A stretch of 64,000 bases of DNA from Pomphorhynchus laevis (taxonomy: Eukaryota; Acanthocephala; Palaeacanthocephala; Echinorhynchida; Pomphorhynchidae): assembly GCA_012934845.2 (NCBI GenBank), contig WNNJ02001118.1:186001-250000 (forward strand). Reading direction: 5' to 3'. The notes below the pieces were generated by a model. It did no database searches. It had not been told where the DNA came from and was given only the letters and a program-made list of their open reading frames with translations. A program made the position numbers and the translations under genes. Positions 1 through 10,277 of the stretch are shown piece after piece. Within the stretch, counting starts at the first letter, position 1, and every line of letters starts with the position of its first letter.

Positions 1-413
1 CTGGAACTGGATTGATCTGGAATTGGATTTATCTGGAACTGGATTGATCTGGAGCTGGATTGATCTGGAACTGGATTGATCTGGAACTGGATTGATCTGG
101 AACTGGATTGATCTGGAACTGGATTGATCTGGAACTGGATTGATCTGGAACTGAATTAATTTGGAACTTGATTGATCTAGAACTGGATTGATCTAGAACT
201 GGATTGATCTAGAACTGGATTGATCTAGAACTGGATTGATCTGGAACTGGATTGATCTGGAACTGGATTGATCTGGAACTGGATTGATCTGGAACTGGAT
301 TGATCTGGAACTGGATTGATCTGGAACTGGATTGATCTGGAACTGGATTGATCTGGAAATGGATTCATCTGGAACTGGATTGATCTGGAACTGGATTGAT
401 CTGGAACTGGATT
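1..413. repeat. 16-bp minisatellite array
   Basis: About 25 head-to-tail copies of a 16-bp unit, CTGGAACTGGATTGAT, continue from the left edge. A few units vary (CTAGAACTGG, or AAATGGATTC). The start of the unit, CTGGAACTG, resembles the 20-bp unit found in the 5' leader of the L2-A elements near 40 kb. The array could therefore be a LINE leader array whose body lies left of the window, but that is inference. Confidence 0.95.
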
Positions 414-714
414 TATTGTATGCTAATTATTTCTCAAACTTTTTTAATTAACTTGTATTTTTTTGTCTATATTAATAATCTTATTGCTTTTCGCAATGTA
501 TTTGCTGGCCATAAACGCCAATGCTAACCCTTTTTAAGTTTTGTTTATCAAGATTCAAATCTTTCATGTGTGATAGATTGGCCGAAAAATGGTTTCCTAA
601 TATTCTAAGGTGTTTACCAGCCTTTAGACCTATGAAACTCTGCGTATTAAGTGCTTTTGTTTTCTTACATCGGCAGAATAAGTGTTTACATTTTTTCTCA
701 TTTAGGTAGATACC
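414..714. other. AT-rich spacer without a recognised gene
   Basis: The stretch lies between the minisatellite and a Penelope-like element. A 62-codon open frame at 521-709 has no recognisable motif and no neighbour supporting it. I see nothing functional here. Confidence 0.5.
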
Positions 715-820
715 TAATATATCTAAGATAAAAATTTGGAAAGATTATATATTTGATAAAATTAGAGATAAATAGAAAATAACAAACAATTATAAAAGGA
801 AAGATAAAATTAATAAAGAT

Positions 821-2170
821 ATGTATAAAGAACTTACTAAATTAAAGGATAACTATATAATAACAACTATTGATAAAGCTAGTAATAACTTTGTCTTCAT
901 ATGCAAAAAGCTTTATTATGATATACTAATGAAAGAGGTTAATTCTAATGATTTAAATGTAAATCCAACATATGAACGTAGTGAGTTGAGTTTAGAAACA
1001 ATTATTACAAGTCACTGTTCTATAATGGATAAAAAGGGTATAAAGGTTGAATCAGATAATAAAACTATACCTATATTATATTGGAATCCAAAATTACATA
1101 AAAATCCAATAAAACCTAGGTTCATATGTAGTGCGTTTAAATGTACATTAAAACCACTTTCTGTCTATATGAATAAAATACTTAAAGTAATTAAAGCACA
1201 TTTTAAAAAATATTGCAAGGTAATCGAAATTAATACTGGTATAAAACACTATTTCAGTATTAATTCTACAAAAGAATTTTTAAAACAGACAAAAGGAATA
1301 AATTTTCAAAATATAAATACATACGATTTTAGTACGCTTTATACAAATCTAGATTTAGTAGATATTAAAGAAGCGTTAGTAAAATTAATTAATCTTATAT
1401 TCGGAAAAAGATATACATATATATGTTATAATAATTATAACGCCTATCTAACAAAAATTAAACCATCAAATAAATATAAATATATGGATAAAATTGAATT
1501 AATAGAATCCTTAAATATTTTGATAAATCAAAATTATTTAAAAGTAGGGACATCTATATTTAGACAAGTAAAAGGTGTTCCAATGGGTGGTAATAGTAGC
1601 CCAATTATAGCTGACTTGTTTTTAAGCTTTATAGAATATGAATTTGTTCATAACTGTGTAAAAACTAAATCTAAACAATATAAATATATGAAATATATGT
1701 TTCGATACATTGATGATATATGTGTATTTAATTCTAATAATTTTTATTCAATTAGTGAGCACATTTATCCAGAAAGCCTTATTCTTAACAAAACCAATAT
1801 TAATGATAAAGAAGGTGTATATCTAGATATGAACATTAAATTAACATTAACTAAAACTACTATTAATTTATATCGTAAAGATGACATATTTAAATTTACA
1901 AGAAACATATTTTTGCATGAGCATTCATGCATACCATATAATATAAAATATAATACATTAAATAATGAAATTTTAAGAATTGCAACAATATGTAATGATA
2001 TTGGCTTTCTTCAAAATCATTTAAATAATTTAATAGATACATATTTTAAACTAGGTTACTATAAAAATAACATCAAGCAGAAAATAGTAAAATATATAAA
2101 TCAACACAATAATATAAAGAATAAATTTAAACTCTTAAGTGGCAAATTTTTATGGATGGATAATAAATAA
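821..2170 (+). CDS. Penelope-type reverse transcriptase
   Basis: The 449-residue product would copy the element's RNA into DNA. RT motifs appear in order: the N-terminal PLE signature IDKASNNFVF (about 17-26), a motif-A-like DFSTLYTN (169-176), the primer-grip-side GVPMGGNSSP (252-261) and the catalytic YIDD (296-299). The pattern GVPMGxxSSP with RYIDDICVFN is typical of PLEs rather than LINE or LTR reverse transcriptases. The frame closes about 150 residues after YIDD, at a lysine-rich end shared by the copy at 12.4 kb, with no nuclease. The ATG at 821 is the first in this copy; other copies extend the frame upstream, so it is probably not the family's native start. It is one of the few uninterrupted element genes in the window. 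Confidence 0.85.
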   Translation: MYKELTKLKDNYIITTIDKASNNFVFICKKLYYDILMKEVNSNDLNVNPTYERSELSLETIITSHCSIMDKKGIKVESDNKTIPILYWNPKLHKNPIKPRFICSAFKCTLKPLSVYMNKILKVIKAHFKKYCKVIEINTGIKHYFSINSTKEFLKQTKGINFQNINTYDFSTLYTNLDLVDIKEALVKLINLIFGKRYTYICYNNYNAYLTKIKPSNKYKYMDKIELIESLNILINQNYLKVGTSIFRQVKGVPMGGNSSPIIADLFLSFIEYEFVHNCVKTKSKQYKYMKYMFRYIDDICVFNSNNFYSISEHIYPESLILNKTNINDKEGVYLDMNIKLTLTKTTINLYRKDDIFKFTRNIFLHEHSCIPYNIKYNTLNNEILRIATICNDIGFLQNHLNNLIDTYFKLGYYKNNIKQKIVKYINQHNNIKNKFKLLSGKFLWMDNK

Positions 2171-2204
2171 TATACTTTGCATTAGAATAAGATACTAGAT
2201 AGTT

Positions 2205-2535
2205 ATTTCAGAGGAAATACATCATTAGCATGTATTTGGCCCCGCTGCTATGTTGGGTAGAGGAGTTAGGGGCCGAAACCTGATAGCATAGCAGTTCCTC
2301 CTGATGACCTCTAATTCTTATTCTGATACAACGTCTGTTATTTATTAGTCAATTCATAAAAATGACGTTTATTTTAAATTTTATTTTTTATTTTTATTTT
2401 TTAACTTGATTTAAATTATAGAAAATCTAAAAACAATTATTAATTTTATTATTTAATTATTAAATTTTGATTTAGCATTATTATGTTTTGTTTATTTTAT
2501 AATTATATAACAATACGTAGACTCAGTTAGCTGAT
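2205..2535 (+). repeat. PLE terminal module (pLTR-like), reference copy
   Basis: The module starts near CAGAGGAAATACATC and ends at GTAGACTCAGTTAGCTGA. Its first ~120 bp contain an AAATACAT/ATGTATTT hairpin and two interleaved stems, GGCCCC/GGGGCC and CTGCTATG/CATAGCAG. These are followed by TTCCTCCTGATGACCTC and about 190 bp of AT-rich sequence. Related copies lie at 11.9-12.4, 13.0-13.3, 16.1-16.4, 17.9, 18.2-18.4, 31.9, 32.5, 35.4, 35.8 and 60.1 kb, several without any RT. PLEs are known to carry terminal repeats (pLTRs), often with hammerhead ribozymes. Confidence 0.8.
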
Positions 2536-2892
2536 TTAATTTTTAGCCCTATCCGATATAACGGCAATCGTTTGGCTTGATAGTTTCCTCATTTTACAAG
2601 CTATCATTTTCCTGCGAAAGCATAAAGAGATATCCTCCGCGATCACGGTAATATGATTGTTCTCGCTATTCAGGTCCTTCGTAGGTTGTAGCGTACTTAA
2701 AAGAAACAAAATCGAAGCGAGAGTTGAGCCCTGAGGCACCGCTTTTGAAAGAAAACTATATGTATTATCCGAGTCTATAATTTTGGCCAAGCGATTGAGA
2801 ATTGTCATAATAATTATGTTTTGTAACGGTTGCGGAATATGGTATTCTCTAAGAGCATCGAATATGGCTGAGTGTGATATAGTATCAAAGAC
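2530..2892 (-). mobile_element. LINE reverse transcriptase fragment, clade uncertain
   Basis: Read on the minus strand the segment gives FDTISHSAIFDALREY, then about 90 residues including AVPQGSTLASILF and a decayed catalytic stretch (IAEDISL where YADD is expected). This is the palm of a non-LTR reverse transcriptase. At about 2893 it switches directly into an L2 3' fragment on the opposite strand, so both pieces are remnants. Confidence 0.6.
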
Positions 2893-3200
2893 CGCCGATT
2901 TTTCGTCCTGTGTACTGTTCCTTGCGTTCCCGGAATTCCCTTCTTTAACATGTCCGAAACAACTCTATCTTCTTTGGCTTCCGCTCCTTGTGGCTGCTCC
3001 TATCTCATGGAAACATCTGCCCATTCATATATGTTAATCAACCTCCCTGCCGTCCTTCAAACGCCAAATCCGATCATATTTAAACAATTTTACTAATTTA
3101 TCTGCTTGATTTTTTCCGGTTTTATTGTTTGTTAGTTAACTTGTAAGCTGAACAGATGGCACGCATTTTCCACGCTGAACGAAAATAAAATTTCCTCGCA
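2893..3200 (+). mobile_element. 5'-truncated L2-A 3' end
   Basis: The sequence aligns by eye with the last ~270 bp of the L2-A copy at 48.35-48.62 kb. It shares the stretch from the Cys-Arg-Ser-rich RT C-terminus through CTTGTAAG and GGCACGCATTT. It is a typical dead-on-arrival 5' truncation. The terminal hairpin is degraded compared with other copies. Confidence 0.8.
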
Positions 3201-3230
3201 TTTATAGTCTACTGAAAGGTAGACTATAAA
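3201..3230. repeat. Perfect 12-bp inverted repeat at an L2 end
   Basis: TTTATAGTCTAC (3201-3212) is separated by TGAAAG from its exact reverse complement (3219-3230). It abuts the 3' end of the L2 fragment. Confidence 0.85.
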
Positions 3231-3594
3231 TGGATAAAAGAATACATGAGAAAATATAGACCAAACTGTAATATATGATGAAAAACAATTAAAGCTGGTA
3301 AATCCGGAAAACGGATAAATTGATTATTGGGAGTTCATACCATAATTTCATGTCAAATATTGAAAATTAACACTCTATACGCTACATAAAGTAATTCCAT
3401 CGCCGTTTTTGATCTGTGATTGTTGGTGATGAAGATATAGTTTAGATAAAGGTTACAAGTTGTCCGACAATAAATTTTTAATTTTGTCCGAAAGTGCCAA
3501 ACATTTAGATAATATATCAAGAAAAAATGAGCTGATAAATGGTTTTGCAAAATAATAGGAACCAATCAGCAAATCAGCAAGAATTTTGCTAGCC
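3231..3594. other. Spacer without a recognised gene
   Basis: The stretch is AT-rich and has no element or coding motif I recognise. A 70-codon minus-strand frame is not supported by composition or similarity. Confidence 0.5.
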
Positions 3595-3943
3595 AGGAGT
3601 CATTGCAAATCTAATTACACAAAAACTCACACTTATTCGTAAGAATCTTGAACGCATATTAATCGATTGGCGAAACAACGATTTCGATGCTCTTTGCCGC
3701 GAAGCCGTTTATCTACAAAGCAATATCGAACTTTGCCATCCACACAAGCCTATTGACTGGTTTAAACAATATCAAAACCTACTGACGAAGGGCAGCATTA
3801 GTGCTAGCACATCCATTCTCAATGATAAATTTGAGGCACATATCCTACAACCAGATGATATTATTGATAACGCAACAGTTTTGTCGATCCTCCTGGAGCT
3901 ACACTCTGCTGCAACGAATTCAGAGCAAGACGCTCTTCTATAG
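3595..3943 (+). mobile_element. N-terminal fragment of the RLE-type LINE family
   Basis: An uninterrupted frame without its own start codon runs to a TAG at 3941-3943. It encodes LIRKNLERILIDWRNNDF, then a helical stretch and EQDALL. This arrangement, an Arg-rich helix with W-R-N-x-D before the RT, resembles the region N-terminal to the RT in elements like the one at 60.6-62.9 kb. The element is cut off just where an L2-B copy begins. Family assignment rests on recalled similarity, not an alignment. Confidence 0.45.
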
Positions 3944-3949
3944 TCACCG

Positions 3950-6900
3950 TTTCTCATATCCAAACCTCATCACACATGTCGCTTTTATGCACTTGATAAA
4001 ACCCATATCATACGAAGACTTTGTATGTGGTTTTTGAGCCATCAAACTAATCCACAAACTTTCCAATAAGCACATATCAACATCCAACACGTTAACTCAA
4101 ACTACCCCGTCGTTTCTAATGTCCTTTCTCCAACTACCGACCCTGCCACCATATGCACTTCCCATTCCATGTCATCTTCACTCCACGACACCCCGTCTCG
4201 TCGTTCCCGTCTCGTTTCTCAATAATTTGCATCCATCAATTAAAATCACATCCACCAACATCCACTATCCTTCCACTCCTAACCTTTCCTCACATCACTT
4301 GACACTCTCTTTATTATCATTATCCTCTATTTCTCACGTCGTCAAACCAAATCCATCCAAATCATCAACTGCCAGCTCTTCTATCGTGATCTCACCAACT
4401 CACGCGTCCTCCTTTACGGAAACGCTTTCATTCTCGCGATTGTTGCGTCATCGTCACTAATATCACTCCTTCCAACTCTCTCCACAAACACGTCTCTACC
4501 ACAATGTTTCCGCCTTCGGATTCATCCTCTCGTCTATTGTTCCTGCGAATAAACCATCCTTTTTCAAGGATATTTCTTCTGTCGCATTCATCCGTTTAAA
4601 CAAATCTTCTCAATCCAAACCTTCTCAGCCCCCTCTCCTAAAATTTGTTTTCAAGCATTGCTCTCACGCGTCTTCTGATCTCTCTCAACGATTTAAACTC
4701 ATGTCATCTTCAACCACTCGAATTTCCCCCGATCGCACCACTTCCGAAATCGCTCAAATATCTTCTGCCCGCATCAAAAAACGCCGTCGCGAGGAAAACC
4801 ACGAAACATCACTCTCCATCCGAAACAGACGGAAATTTTCAAATTGTCCATCCCCGTCCAAAATTCTATGGCGCTCCATCTCCCCTATGTGTCTTCTCCA
4901 CTAGACTCTTTCGCCACCACACACGGTTTCCGCCTTGGCCTCCTCAACACTAGATCTATTCTCCATAAATCCGACATTATCCTCAACCTATTCACCAAGC
5001 AATCCATCGACCTCTTCTGCCTCACCGAATCCTGGCACTCAGATTTCGACGACCTTCTATTCGCCGTTTGCTCTCTGCCGGATTCTCACTAGTCAAATCC
5101 GCTCGCCCATCAGCAAATCCCCTTCTAAATTCTCTAATCATGGCGGCATTGTCGCATTCGCCGGTCACCCCGTATCTATTCGCAAAATCACTTCCCCTTA
5201 AGTCCTTGCTCTTTTGAACTGCTTACTTGTCATTCTTCTAACTTCATCACTATAGATCTCGCCATTGTATACCGTCCTGGTTCATCTGCTCCTACCTCCT
5301 TATTTTTTACTGAACTCGCTGACCTTCTGTCCCACTGTTCTTTGTCCTCCATCCCTTCAATCGTTCTTGGCGACTTCAACATCCGTCTCGACCGCCCCTC
5401 TTCCACCGAGTCTATTCAGTTCATCAACATTCTATCCAACTATAACTACAAACCCATCTCTACTGCACCCACACATATCATTGATGGGGCACTCGACATC
5501 GCCGTCCCCAATCATTTTGCTGCCTACACCTCACTATTCATCTTCGATCCTGGTCTACCGATCACTTTCTCGTCACCCTTGATCTTACTCACAATCACAC
5601 TCCACCTCACACACCTACAATCCAACGTCGCCCTTGGAGAAATCTTGGCATCTTCCTTCTACGCTCCGCCTTACTCAAATCGTCTCTATCCTATCCAACA
5701 ATAACATATTCATCTCCTCACGATGTCGCCTTTCTTTTCAACACTGTACTCACATCCACTCTCGATTTTCTCTTGCCCTTCAAACCTAACCAACAACGTC
5801 GCTTGCATCGTGCCCCATGGTTTGACATCCAATGCCAACTCTCAAAGCGTCGACTCCGTTATGCCTTTTGAGTCTATCACCGCTCTCTCAGACGTGATTT
5901 CCGCTCGATCACTCGGTCTTTCCGTGATTCATATTTTCCTCTTCGCCGGTCTCATCTCAACCTACTACGTACCAAATGTAACTCCTGGCGGCATTTAATC
6001 ATCACTTCATTCAACTCTAAGACCCTCTAGCATACTTTTAATTCAATCCTTGCTCGCTCCTCTTCGCCTTGCAACAACCATTTCCATGATTATTCTTCAT
6101 TTTTCCAGATAAAAGTATCCACGTTGCTCTCTCGCACCCCGGTATCCATCCTATCACACTCTGCCCAGCCCAGCCTCATCCTCACGAAATTCTTTCATCT
6201 TCCTGTCTCAACTACCGAAGTATAATCTGTCCTCATGTCGTTGTCAAACAAAATCTCACCTGCCGATACACTGCCTACCTACATACTTAAATTTATATGC
6301 TCGTCGACATCCCCTTTTTTCACAACCTTGTTTAACTCGTCTATCCGGAGTCGTATCTTTCCTTCACACTGGAAATCGGCAATCGTTCGTACCCTCCTTA
6401 AGAGGCAATCGCTCGACCCCTTCCTTCTAGCTATCGCCCCATTTCACTAATCCTTACTCTTTCTAAGCTCTTAGAACGCATCATTTTAATACAGATCAAC
6501 GCTTATTTCTCCTCATCCAATTTGTACCCACCTTACCAATCCTCTTGCCGCTTTAATCACTCCACAGAAATCGCCTGCATGAAAGTTTACAACGACTTAT
6601 TCATTTATAGAGACAAGGCTCTATATAGTGTTGTCATCTCCTTCGACCTTTCATCCGCTTTCTACATTGTTGACCACTCCGTCCTCCTTACTCACCTTCG
6701 TTATGATTACGCTTTACTTCCTAATTCATAGCATGGTTTGCCTAATATTTATCCGAATGTTTCTTATGCGTCTGTTCTAATTCATAATCATAACCCTCCC
6801 ATCCTTATTTTTTAAGTGGTCCCACAAGGTTCAGTACTAGGATCCCTGCTTTTCTCTCTTCTGCGTAGCGATCTCTCCGTTTATCAAACCTTACTCCTTT

Positions 6901-7706
6901 AACGTCATGCAATACGCCGATGACATTCTAATCTATGCTCATGCACCCGCACATCGCATACACGATATCGGCATTTCTGCCTCCAACTGTCTTTCTTCTA
7001 TTTACAAACGTCTCTCCAATCTCCATCTCGTTCTAAACCCCGAAAAGTCCAAAATAATGTGGATCCTCCCCTATAAACCAAACATATCTCCACCCATTGT
7101 ATCTTTTGCCTCATCGATTATCCCCATAATCCACAATCTCACTTTCTTAGGCTTCCATTTCGATAATAACTTTTCCCTTAAACCCTTCGTCCGTGATAAG
7201 GTCCGCTCGTCTAACTTAATTCTCCGTAATATCCGCCGTATCCGCTATTTTATCGACTTCCGTTCTTGTATGTCTCTTCTTTCATCGCTTCTTTTCCCGA
7301 AAATCGATTACTGCCTTAGCCTTTTCGCCAATTCTCCAAAATCCATAATCTACCACTACAACGAATAATCAACACCGCCGTTCGAGTGCTCTTTCGTCTC
7401 CGTCGCTTCGACCACACATCCACATTTTTTGCCCAACTCTCTTGGCCCACCATCTACATTCGCATCAAAGTCCGCCGCCTTATCGTAACTTTTCGTCTCA
7501 TCTCTGTCGGTTCCCCGTCGTTCATCAACCATCTTTTCTTAGACGACACACGCCCCCACATCGCTATCGCTGCGTTCCCGCCATACCCTCTTACTTCACG
7601 TTCCCAATTACTCCAACAACTACGATCTCCGATCCTTCCTCGTCGACGCCTCACTCGCCTGAAATCAACTACTTCTCGACGTCCGCCGCGCTCCTTCCTT
7701 TATCAC
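3950..7706 (+). mobile_element. L2-B LINE copy B1, decayed, 3' end missing
   Basis: The copy runs from the zinc-finger end of ORF1 (FVCGF near 4025) through the Ser/Pro-rich linker, the APE endonuclease (LGDFNIRLDRP near 5370), the RT (VPQGSVLGS near 6830, [11 protein letters not shown] near 6910) and the C-terminal domain. Frames change repeatedly: ORF1 is spread over at least three frames, and ORF2 over at least six open pieces with several stops. The element stops at about 7706, before the 3' hairpin, where nested inverted repeats begin. Its RT breaks at 7349-7367 (YHYNE then stop) exactly as copy B2 does. Confidence 0.85.
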
Positions 7707-7739
7707 ATAAAGATCTTAATGTGATAAAGATCTTTATGT
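7701..7739. repeat. Nested inverted repeats at the L2-B1 breakpoint
   Basis: ACATAAAGATCT (7705-7716) is the exact reverse complement of AGATCTTTATGT (7728-7739). TATCACAT (7701-7708) also pairs with ATGTGATA (7719-7726). More partial ATAAAGATCT units follow to about 7770. Confidence 0.85.
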
Positions 7740-8164
7740 CATAAAGATCTCTATTACATAAAGATCTTTTCAATTCTTTATTATAATTACAAATGTTTCT
7801 TGGAATCGAAAATTCTTCTGGTTGTTGTTTCTATTTTATTATATTTGTAATATAATATACATGTAATATAATATGTAATTGTTTGTTATTTTCATTTTCT
7901 TTTTAATTTTATCAAATATATAAGTTTTACAAATTTTTATCTTTGATGTATTAAAGATTTTACCATTAAAAGCTTAAATAAAGCTTTTACTATCAACTTA
8001 TCAAAGTAAGCATTTAAGTCATTATATAACGAATTGTAAATTTTATTTTTATTATTATTTAATCTATATTTGATTCGAAAAAAACTTTTATATAAATATA
8101 CATACATTTCAGATTTCAGTTCCGCGAACGAAGCGAGCGGAAAATCTTGTCCACGAAAATTATT
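7740..8164. other. AT-rich stretch with a GC-rich box at 8119-8143
   Basis: No gene is visible. Short PLE N-terminal scraps (TTTGATAAAATTAAAAA on the minus strand) lie around 7890-8000. At 8119-8143 the sequence CAGTTCCGCGAACGAAGCG resembles the GC-rich box upstream of ORF1 in the L2 elements at 22.8, 39.9 and 41.2 kb. Confidence 0.5.
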
Positions 8165-8730
8165 TACTGTATATATTTATTTATACCCTTTTTATCCATT
8201 AATTTTGGATTCCAATATAATATAGGTATAGTTTTATTATCTTATTCAACCTTTATACCCTTTTTATCCATTATAGAACAGTGACTTGTAATAATTGTTT
8301 CTAAACTCAACTCACTACGTTCATATGTTGGATTTACATTTAAATCATTAGAATTAACCTCTTTCATTAGTATATCATAATAAAGCTTTTTGCATTTGGA
8401 GACAAAGTTATTACTAGCTTTATCAATAGTTGTTATTATATACTTATCCTTTAATTTGGTAAGTTCTTTATACATATCTTTATTAATTTTATCTTTCCTT
8501 TTATAATTGTTTGTTATTTTCATTTTATTTTTAATTTTATCAAATATATAATCTTTCCAAATTTTTATCTTAGATATATTCGAGCTTTCGCTATTAATCA
8601 GCTTACTAAAGTAAAGCATTTAAGTTATTGTATAACGAATTGTAAAACTTGTTTTTATAGAACAATAAAGCTTTTTGCATATTAAGACAAAGTTATTCAA
8701 AGCACTACATATGAACCTAAGTTTTATTAT
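8165..8730 (-). mobile_element. PLE fragment, N-terminal RT region
   Basis: The minus strand encodes [17 protein letters not shown], then MYKELTKLKD and IDKASNNFV, matching the reference copy and extending it by about 40 residues at the N-terminus. A separate scrap at 8655-8730 joins two non-adjacent RT segments. The fragment shows the family's coding frame starts upstream of the reference copy's ATG. Confidence 0.8.
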
Positions 8731-8734
8731 ATAT

Positions 8735-8738
<4 letters not shown>

Positions 8739-8772
<34 letters not shown>
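8739..8772. repeat. (AT)n microsatellite
   Basis: An uninterrupted run of about 17 AT dinucleotides lies inside a PLE remnant. Confidence 0.95.
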
Positions 8773-8776
<4 letters not shown>

Positions 8777-8779
8777 ATT

Positions 8780-9990
8780 TATTATAAAGTTTATGGTATA
8801 TCATAATTTGGATAAGTGCTTATCAGAAGGAACTTATAAATTTAATTTGATAAATTTGTTCACAAATTGAATTTAAATTATTAGAGTTAAATACACATAT
8901 ATCATCAATATATCAAAACATATTTCATATCTTTGTATAATTTAGGTTTACTTTTTACACAGTTATGAACGAATTCATATTCTATAATATGAATTTGCAT
9001 AATAATATGAATCATAATATGCTTAAAAACAAGTTAGCTATAATTGGGCTACTATTACCACCTATTGGAACACATTTTACTTGTCTAAATATAGATGTCC
9101 CTACTTTTTAATAATTCTGATTTATCAAAATATTTAAGAATTCTAATAATTCAATTTTATCTATTTTAATTTTTGTTAGATATGCGTTATATATGTATAT
9201 CTTTTTCTGAATATAAGATTAATTAATTTTTCTAATACATCTTTAATATCCTCTACATCTAGATTTGTATAAAGAGTACTAAAATCGTATGTATTTATAT
9301 TATGAAAATTTATTCCTTTTGTCTGTTCTAAAAATTCTTTTGTAGAATTAATACTGAAATAGTGTATTATACCAGTATTAATTTCGATTACCCTACAATA
9401 TTTTTTGAAGTGTGCTTTAATTAATTTAAGTTTTTTATTCATATAAACAGAAAGAGGTTTTTATGTGCATTGAAAAGCACGACATATGAACCTAGGTTTT
9501 ATTGGATTTTTATCTAATTTTGGAGTCCAATATAATATAGGTATAGTTTTATTATTTGATTCAACCTTTATTCCCTTTTTATCCATTATAGAACAGTGAC
9601 TTGTAATAATTGTTTCTAAACTCAACTCACTACGTTCATATGTTGGATTTACATTTAAATCATTAGAATTAACCTCTTTCATTAGTATATCATAATAAAG
9701 CTTTTTGCATATGAAGACAAAGTTATTACTAGCTTTATCAATAGTTGTTATTATAAAGTTATCCTTTAATTTAGTAAGTTCTTTATACATAGCTTTATTA
9801 ATTTTATCTTTCCTTTTATAATTCTTTGTTATTTTCATTTTATTTTTAATTTTGTCAAATATATAATCTTTCCAAATGTTTATCTTAGATATATTCGAGC
9901 TTTCACTATTAATCAGCTTACCAAAGTAAGCATTTAATTCTTTATTAATTATTAGTTCTTTATTAATTTTCTTTCCTTTTATAATTGTTT
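8780..9990 (-). mobile_element. PLE copy, truncated and broken
   Basis: Read from 9990 downward it follows the reference RT: KRKDKINK, IDKASNNFVF, FDFSTLYTN-like residues near 9290 and the GVPMG region near 9070. Remnants of the catalytic and C-terminal regions reach about 8800. The coding region is in several pieces and is not functional. Confidence 0.8.
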
Positions 9991-10161
9991 GTTATTTCTT
10001 CTTTTTATTTATTAGATACGTCATTAGCATGTGTTTAGCCCAACTGTGTTGGGTCTATGAACAGGTTCATAGAGTAGTTCTAAAGCAGTTTTATACATAA
10101 TTTTTATATTACATTTTTTGTAGCCGTAAATTTACTTAATGATAAACTAATATTATTAGCT
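9991..10161. other. Spacer with a partial PLE module (10015-10090)
   Basis: ATACGTCATTAGCATGTG followed by TTTAGCCCAACTG at 10015-10050 matches the start of the PLE module in plus orientation. The rest is AT-rich and unassigned. Confidence 0.45.
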
Positions 10162-10277
10162 TAAGGCTTTGAAATGTAAAAATATGTATTCTATGTCGAA
10201 GTTAAGAGAAATATTAAGTGACAGTGATTACGGACTTAATAAGGAAACCTTGTATCATTGGCTTGATGATGGATAAA
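10162..10277 (+). CDS. Candidate terminal exon, unidentified
   Basis: After a splice-acceptor-like ATATTATTAG an open frame of 38 codons runs to TAA. It includes KNMYSMSKLREILSD and ends LYHWLDDG. Its composition is less AT-driven than its surroundings and the peptide looks like real protein, but I recognise no family. It ends 530 bp beyond the UCHL5 stop, on the opposite strand. No upstream exon is identifiable across the PLE debris to its left. It could equally be chance. Confidence 0.25.

Larger units (their letters stand above)
715..2535 (+). mobile_element. Penelope-like element, best-preserved copy
   Basis: This is the most complete PLE copy in the window. It has the reverse transcriptase frame (821-2170), a short spacer and then the ~330-bp terminal module (2205-2535). 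Its left end falls inside the coding region compared with the minus-strand copies near 8.6 and 13.8 kb, so it is 5'-truncated. No GIY-YIG endonuclease is visible after the RT, where canonical PLEs carry one. Either the family is RT-only or its nuclease lay in the missing N-terminal part. Confidence 0.85.

Noticed and set aside
521-709. Small 62-codon gene left of the first PLE
   Set aside because: There is no motif, splice signal or supporting context, and such open runs are expected by chance.
2205-2340. Standard type I hammerhead or HDV-like ribozyme in the PLE module
   Set aside because: CTGATGA is not followed by a short stem and GAAA. The permuted (type II) reading needs a bulge and has almost no helix I. 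The HDV-like reading lacks P3 and P4. Kept only as an unspecified structured RNA.
7454-7654. Arg-rich minus-strand frame opposite the L2-B C-terminus
   Set aside because: It is the complement of pyrimidine-rich L2 coding sequence. The same shadow appears opposite other L2 copies.
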